This document shows positions 33,383-36,461 of a DNA stretch of 36,461 bases, piece after piece. A program made the translations under genes and the position numbers. Where the stretch lies: contig JAITVH010000094.1 in assembly GCA_031285905.1 (NCBI GenBank), forward strand, positions 1-36,461, in the 5' to 3' direction. A model generated the notes under the pieces. It did not search any database, was not told the DNA's origin, and worked only from the letters and a program-made list of their open reading frames with translations. The DNA comes from Prevotella sp. (GTDB lineage Bacteria > Bacteroidota > Bacteroidia > Bacteroidales > Dysgonomonadaceae). Numbering within the stretch: position 1 is the first letter of the stretch; every line of letters begins with the position of its first letter.

Positions 33383-34411
33383 TTATTTAAACAATCTTAT
33401 ATTCCTGAATATCCGGTTTTTCTTATCAAAGATACATACTTCCAGCAGCAGTAAAGCAAATACGATCCATGCGAATATATAAAACTTTTCATCATATTCA
33501 GAATAAGCTATTCCATCCATTTCTTTCTGCTGTAATTTCTCGAGTTCTGCCTGCAAACTACGCAATGCACTATTTGAATTATCTGCATGGGCATACAGGC
33601 CTTTTCCAGCTTTAGCTATCTGGCGACACATTTCCTCATTCAGTCTGGAGACTACAGGTTGTCCTTGTGTATCGCGTTTTACCTGTGATGAACCTTCGAC
33701 TAATGGCACTACTGTACCCTCGGTTGTACCGATGCCCACTACATTCACGTGTACACCCTTTTCTGCAGCATTTGCTGCCGCCTGCTCAGCATTCCCTTCA
33801 TGACTTTCACCATCTGTTATCAACACAATTGCACAATCAATATCAGGATCATTAGAAAAACAACTCATACTTATATCTATCGCGCTTCCAATAACAGTCC
33901 CTTGTACAGGTACCAGGCTCGGATCAATTGTTTCGAGAAATAATTTGGCTGACTGATTGTCCGGTGTAAGCGGTAACTGAATAAAAGCCTCACCTGCAAA
34001 TACTACAATGGCAACCTTATCTCCCCGGCGCTCATCGATGATACGAGTCAGAATCTGTTTGGCCTTTGCCAAACGATTCGGCTTAATATCTTCTGCCAGC
34101 ATAGAATTAGACACATCGATAGCGATTACAAGCTCTATCCCTTTTTTATCAATCTTCTCTACCTTTGTTCCAAACTGTGGACGCGCCAATATAATGATGG
34201 CAAAACCGATAGCCACTAAAGTAATCCAGAACTTGAGGTATGAACGTTTTAATGAAAGTTCAGGCATCATTCTCTTTACTAACGCCAATGTACCTAATTT
34301 CTCAACACTTTTTCGTTTACGAATGTTCAACAGGATAAAACCTATTATCAGAACCGGAATCGTAAAGAACAGATATAGAAATTCAGGATTTGCAAATCTA
34401 AATACATTCAT
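33383..34411 (-). CDS. batB: BatB VWA-domain membrane protein
   Basis: A 342-residue protein with an N-terminal pair of membrane segments (about 10-30 and 60-78). A von Willebrand factor A domain (about 92-295) follows, then a C-terminal membrane segment (about 312-330, KFYIFAWIVFALLLLEVCIF). The metal-ion-dependent adhesion site is intact: Asp99, Ser101 and Ser103 in AIDVSNSMLAED, with TPDNQSAKLF and LITDGESHEG further on as the later MIDAS elements. Family knowledge: BatA and BatB are partner VWA proteins of the aerotolerance system. batA lies 87 bp upstream and batC 51 bp downstream. Confidence 0.93.
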   Translation of the reverse strand: MNVFRFANPEFLYLFFTIPVLIIGFILLNIRKRKSVEKLGTLALVKRMMPELSLKRSYLKFWITLVAIGFAIIILARPQFGTKVEKIDKKGIELVIAIDVSNSMLAEDIKPNRLAKAKQILTRIIDERRGDKVAIVVFAGEAFIQLPLTPDNQSAKLFLETIDPSLVPVQGTVIGSAIDISMSCFSNDPDIDCAIVLITDGESHEGNAEQAAANAAEKGVHVNVVGIGTTEGTVVPLVEGSSQVKRDTQGQPVVSRLNEEMCRQIAKAGKGLYAHADNSNSALRSLQAELEKLQQKEMDGIAYSEYDEKFYIFAWIVFALLLLEVCIFDKKNRIFRNIRLFK

Positions 34412-34498
34412 AGTTAATTATATCTAGCCTCATCATCGTTTTCATTATTAAAGTAGAAAAGGCATATATTTTCAATTTTGTAATACTTAACTCAACTT

Positions 34499-35488
34499 TT
34501 ATGGTATATTTCTGAATACTGTACGCCTCAAAAACAACTCAAAGCCCATCAAAATCAGTGCCCAGATAGCAAATGGCATGAAAAGCTCTTTACGCTTGGT
34601 GATTGTATTCACACTGATATGGTACTTTTCCATTTCATTAATATCATCGTATATCTCCTTCAGGCTTGTTACATCCGTGGCACGGAAATACTTGCCATTG
34701 GTAAGTGATGCTATTTCAGTCAGCGTACGTTCGTCAAAGTCTCCTTCCACATTCATTGTCTGCATACCGTATGGCGTCATTATACGAGCTTTTGCTGTTC
34801 CTCGTGAACCCACCCCAATAGTATAAACACGAATTCCATACGATGCTGCCAACTCTGCTGCTGTCAGTGGAGCAATCTGTCCCCGATTGTTGGAACCATC
34901 TGTCAACAGTATTACTACGCGCGACTTTGAATTACTATCTTTCAGTCTGTTTACTGAGTTTGCCAATCCCAATCCAATAGCTGTACCATCTTCTATCATA
35001 CCGAATTTTACTTCATTCAGCAAATTCAACAATACACGATGGTCTGTGGTTAATGGACATTGTGTAAAACTCTCTCCTCCGAAAATAACCAGCCCTATAC
35101 GGTCATTTTTCCTATCATTTATAAATTCAGCCGCCACCTTTTTTGCCGCTTCGAGACGGTTAGGAGAAAAGTCTTCTGCCATCATGGTTCCCGAAATATC
35201 GAGTGCCATCACGATATCGATCCCTTCCGAGTTGGAGATATCGGATGAGTTGATACTTTGCGGACGCGCCAATACAATTATTATCAGGGCAAGTGCTGCA
35301 ATACGTAACAGAAAGGGAAAATGCCGCAAGTAAACTCTGACGCCCGTAGGCGCTTTATCAAAAGCAAAGCTTGAAGACATTTTAAAGGTTGCCTGCATCC
35401 TCCTCAACTTTACTATATACCATACAATTAATGGTATCAATAGTATGAGTAACAGCAGGTTTTTGGGGTTAGCATATACTACTTCCAT
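34499..35488 (-). CDS. batA: BatA VWA-domain membrane protein
   Basis: A 329-residue protein with two N-terminal membrane segments (about 10-27 and 58-75). A von Willebrand factor A domain (about 88-285) follows, then a C-terminal membrane segment (about 303-322). The MIDAS motif is DISGTM: Asp97, Ser99 and Thr101, where Thr stands in for the usual second Ser of DxSxS. A Thr hydroxyl could still ligate the metal. Other VWA elements are VVILLTDGSNNRGQIAPLTA and GIRVYTIGVGSRG. It starts 16 bp after the stop of the upstream membrane-protein gene and precedes batB. Family knowledge: a core component of the Bat system. Confidence 0.93.
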   Translation of the reverse strand: MEVVYANPKNLLLLILLIPLIVWYIVKLRRMQATFKMSSSFAFDKAPTGVRVYLRHFPFLLRIAALALIIIVLARPQSINSSDISNSEGIDIVMALDISGTMMAEDFSPNRLEAAKKVAAEFINDRKNDRIGLVIFGGESFTQCPLTTDHRVLLNLLNEVKFGMIEDGTAIGLGLANSVNRLKDSNSKSRVVILLTDGSNNRGQIAPLTAAELAASYGIRVYTIGVGSRGTAKARIMTPYGMQTMNVEGDFDERTLTEIASLTNGKYFRATDVTSLKEIYDDINEMEKYHISVNTITKRKELFMPFAIWALILMGFELFLRRTVFRNIP

Positions 35489-35504
35489 ACTTTATCTTAA
35501 TCTT

Positions 35505-36461
35505 TTAGCTTTGTTGTTTATTTTCTTTTTCACTATTGCCTATATCTGTAGAGTTCTCCTGAACCTCTGCTCCTTCTTTTTGTTCTTCGAGTGTAGGCCG
35601 CTCTTCTTGTTTAGTCTGATTTACAAAAAGATAAGCATTTACCAGACTCAAATCATTTTCATCTGCAAACGGTGTATACTTTGCAAATTTTACCAAATCA
35701 GCCAGATGTAATATCTGCGACAGGCTATCTGTTGCCGACCTTGTGTCTGTAGCCAGATGCACTGCGCCGATAATATCTTCCGAGATCATTTCGGGTGCAT
35801 CTATATGGAAACGCCCGTCAATATATTGGCGGAGAATATCTGTAAGTTCAGTATAGTATTCTTTTTCCATACCTTTCTGCCATAGTTTAGACGCTTTGAG
35901 CTTATCCAGCCCATCCAGCGCCACCACATGTGGAGGTAGTACCACTTTCGGAGTAAAGTAATAACCCTTTTTCTTTTTCCTCAGAATAAAGTATACGGCA
36001 GCTGCTATTAATGCCAGTAACAGAATGATCAGCAAAGGAATATAAATATACTCCAGATAATCCTGCCAGACAAATTGTGCTTTCTGAATATCTTTGATAT
36101 CTGATATTTGCAACTGGACAAAATCAATGGAATCAGTCTCCATATTTTTCAGTTTCTCCAGATAGACCAATGTAGTATCAGATAGTTGCGGTGCGGAAAC
36201 TTTCAGCCCCAAATCGTTTGTTTTCAGTGTATCGGGCCCATCAATCACCTGCATATACGGGATATGGTAAAGTGTGGAATCGAACGAAGTGACAAGATAT
36301 TTCTGACTGATAGTCATTACTTCTGTCATTACTGTATCCGGCCTGAACATTTCCAAAACTTCTATCCCCGTTATTAATGTATCAGGATATATAGGGAATA
36401 TTATATCCCGCCCTTTGGGGGCTATGACTTCGACATCGATAACTGCCTGTTCGCCTATCAG
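35505..36461 (-). CDS. Bat-cluster membrane protein upstream of batA, 5' partial
   Basis: The frame is open from the end of the window, so the N terminus lies outside; 318 residues are visible. The first visible residues (LIGEQAVIDVEVIAPKGRDI) belong to an extracytoplasmic beta domain. A membrane segment follows (YIYIPLLIILLLALIAAAVY), then a basic stretch (LRKKKKG) and a cytoplasmic helical tail ending in an acidic, low-complexity C terminus. Topology and position match the uncharacterised protein that precedes batA in Bacteroidota Bat clusters. The stop lies 16 bp upstream of batA. The function is unknown; a role in the Bat complex is inferred from linkage. Confidence 0.82.
   Translation of the reverse strand: MIGEQAVIDVEVIAPKGRDIIFPIYPDTLITGIEVLEMFRPDTVMTEVMTISQKYLVTSFDSTLYHIPYMQVIDGPDTLKTNDLGLKVSAPQLSDTTLVYLEKLKNMETDSIDFVQLQISDIKDIQKAQFVWQDYLEYIYIPLLIILLLALIAAAVYFILRKKKKGYYFTPKVVLPPHVVALDGLDKLKASKLWQKGMEKEYYTELTDILRQYIDGRFHIDAPEMISEDIIGAVHLATDTRSATDSLSQILHLADLVKFAKYTPFADENDLSLVNAYLFVNQTKQEERPTLEEQKEGAEVQENSTDIGNSEKENKQQS

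Noticed and set aside
34008-35333. Plus-strand frames of 139 and 148 residues opposite batB and batA
   Set aside because: Both are shadows of conserved VWA-domain genes in the opposite frame.

Overview
The window reads as a chromosomal segment of a low-GC Bacteroidota, most likely a Bacteroidales member. The evidence is a SusC/SusD-type polysaccharide utilisation locus (PUL) with many surface lipoproteins, a complete Bat aerotolerance cluster (batA-batE), several tightly packed operons with little Shine-Dalgarno signal, and one good match to the Bacteroidota TAnnTTTG promoter element. A Dysgonomonas-like genus fits, but that is an impression and not a sequence-based assignment.

Left part (1-7.6 kb): the 3' end of a MacB-type ABC permease, then a periplasmic adaptor (HlyD/MacA type) and a TolC-type outer membrane channel make a tripartite efflux system. 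The gap between permease and adaptor holds an unusual structure: a 31-bp direct repeat on either side of a REP-like palindrome. A four-gene minus-strand operon follows: an ECF sigma factor, a short membrane protein that is probably its anti-sigma partner, a small exported protein, and an outer-membrane barrel protein. A tiny winged-helix protein diverges from it. About 850 bp of very AT-rich DNA comes next, with an (AG)n tract and an orphan 20-bp terminator-like hairpin just in front of the PUL.

Centre (7.7-19 kb): a plus-strand PUL of IPT/NHL lipoprotein, SusC, SusD, DUF4361-like lipoprotein and BIG2/CBM6 lipoprotein, then a separately promoted GH78 alpha-L-rhamnosidase lipoprotein. Its likely target is a rhamnose-containing glycan. 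No hybrid two-component regulator or PUL-type sigma/anti-sigma pair is next to it.

Centre right (19-26.5 kb): a convergent minus-strand operon of an IclR regulator, a YncE-like propeller fused to a di-haem cytochrome c peroxidase (MauG-like) module, a cupin lipoprotein, and a 1331-aa exported protein. The last joins an NPCBM carbohydrate-binding domain, a region resembling hydrazine synthase alpha, two CxxCH haem sites and a C-terminal FGE/SUMF1 fold that lacks the catalytic cysteines. Two exported c-type haem proteins with a carbohydrate-binding module beside a PUL is the strongest candidate here for an undescribed system, possibly redox-assisted glycan processing or sensing.

Right part (26.6-36.5 kb): a DUF2007-universal stress protein fusion with a small HTH protein, a PAP2 phosphatase, and the Bat cluster read right to left: partial upstream membrane protein, batA, batB, batC, a truncated batD paralogue, batD, batE. 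No tRNA, rRNA, CRISPR array, insertion sequence or transposase was seen.
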